Positions 20,330 through 20,696 of a stretch of 20,696 nucleotides of DNA are shown here, piece after piece. The notes beneath the pieces are model-generated. The model made no database searches and had not been told where the DNA came from. It saw only the letters and a list, made by a program, of their open reading frames with translations. The stretch is from Betaproteobacteria bacterium (lineage in GTDB: Bacteria; Pseudomonadota; Gammaproteobacteria; Burkholderiales; SG8-41): the NCBI GenBank assembly GCA_021414185.1, contig JAIOOZ010000115.1, positions 1-20,696 on the forward strand, read 5' to 3'. The stretch's first letter is position 1. Each line of letters begins with the position of its first letter. Position numbers and translations under genes: made by a program.

Positions 20330-20696
20330 ATGAAATCGTTCCGCATACTCATTTGCCGCCTATTGATCGCAGCCGTGTTCCTGCTGCCTTTCAGCTCCAA
20401 CGCCGGGATGATAAGCACGGGCGAAGTGGTCATGAGTGCGCAGGACCTGGCCAATCGCAATACTGTCCGCGATTTCATCGCACGTGAAGAGGTAGCCAAT
20501 CAATTAAAGGCGATGGGCTTATCTGTCGCGACTGCGCAGGACCGCGTGGCGGCGATGACGCAGGATGAGGTGAACAGACTGGCGGGGCAGATCGAAACGG
20601 CGCCGGCGGGTGGGGCGATGGCTTATGCGGTGATTGTGGCGCTGATTCTGGCTATCGTCGCAGTGATCGTCTATTTCATCTGGCAGGACGCCAAGG
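20330..20696 (+). CDS. PA2779-family protein, 3' end beyond the window
   Basis: The frame begins at ATG 20330 with AGGGAG five bases upstream and is open to the edge (122 codons). An N-terminal signal-like segment (FRILICRLLIAAVFLLPFSSNAG) is followed by MISTGEVVMSAQDLANRNTVRDFIAREEVANQLKAMGLSVATAQDRVAAMTQDEVNRLAGQIETAPAGG, which I recognise as the PA2779 family. A C-terminal membrane segment (AYAVIVALILAIVAVIVYFIW) follows. Its biochemical role is unknown to me. In many genomes it is paired with a PA2778-type cysteine-peptidase-like gene, which would lie just outside the window. TAGAAT at 20299-20304 could be a -10 box. It is probably a separate transcription unit from phd-vapC. Confidence 0.75.
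   Translation, partial: MKSFRILICRLLIAAVFLLPFSSNAGMISTGEVVMSAQDLANRNTVRDFIAREEVANQLKAMGLSVATAQDRVAAMTQDEVNRLAGQIETAPAGGAMAYAVIVALILAIVAVIVYFIWQDAK

Overview
The window looks like an accessory region of a Gram-negative proteobacterial chromosome, probably beta- or gammaproteobacterial. The grounds are a type I secretion (T1SS) ABC exporter and HlyD-type adaptor, a very large RTX cargo, proteobacterial-style toxin-antitoxin (TA) modules, and a terminal PA2779-type gene. The species assignment is inference; no rRNA or tRNA gene is visible.

Layout. (1) Positions 1-381: a parDE-like TA module on the minus strand. The toxin runs off the left edge, and a perfect 18-bp palindrome lies at the module's promoter. 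(2) 382-735: an AT-rich gap with small direct and inverted repeats. (3) 736-2889: an HlyB/LapB-type ABC exporter with a degenerate C39-like domain. (4) 2909-3528: an HI1419/HI1420-type TA pair on the minus strand, lying between the exporter and its likely cargo. (5) 3716-4768: a 350-aa membrane-anchored protein of unknown family. It is followed 37 nt later by (6) 4806-17798: a 4330-aa RTX protein with an N-terminal lipase-like alpha/beta-hydrolase region, long calcium-binding arrays, three cadherin-like (He_PIG/CADG) domains, five exact-length 107-aa VCBS-like repeats and a C-terminal T1SS signal region. (7) 17876-18232: a small protein resembling DUF3467. (8) 18265-19538: an HlyD-type membrane fusion protein gene that is frameshifted and appears to lack part of its coiled-coil hairpin. 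(9) 19574-20244: a phd-vapC TA module. (10) 20330 to the right edge: a PA2779-family gene, incomplete.

Working together: the ABC exporter, the HlyD adaptor and an unlinked TolC would export the RTX protein in one step. Extracellular calcium would fold the RTX arrays, and the N-terminal hydrolase would act outside the cell or on a target surface. The 350-aa anchored protein and the DUF3467-like protein sit either side of the cargo gene, so they are candidate accessory factors (partner, immunity or regulator), but nothing in their sequences proves this. If the hlyD lesion is real and not an assembly error, the system has lost its own adaptor and would be silent or dependent on another adaptor.

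Three TA modules within 20 kb, one inside the secretion locus and the others close to its ends, suggest a mobile or stabilised accessory island. No integrase, transposase or att site is visible.
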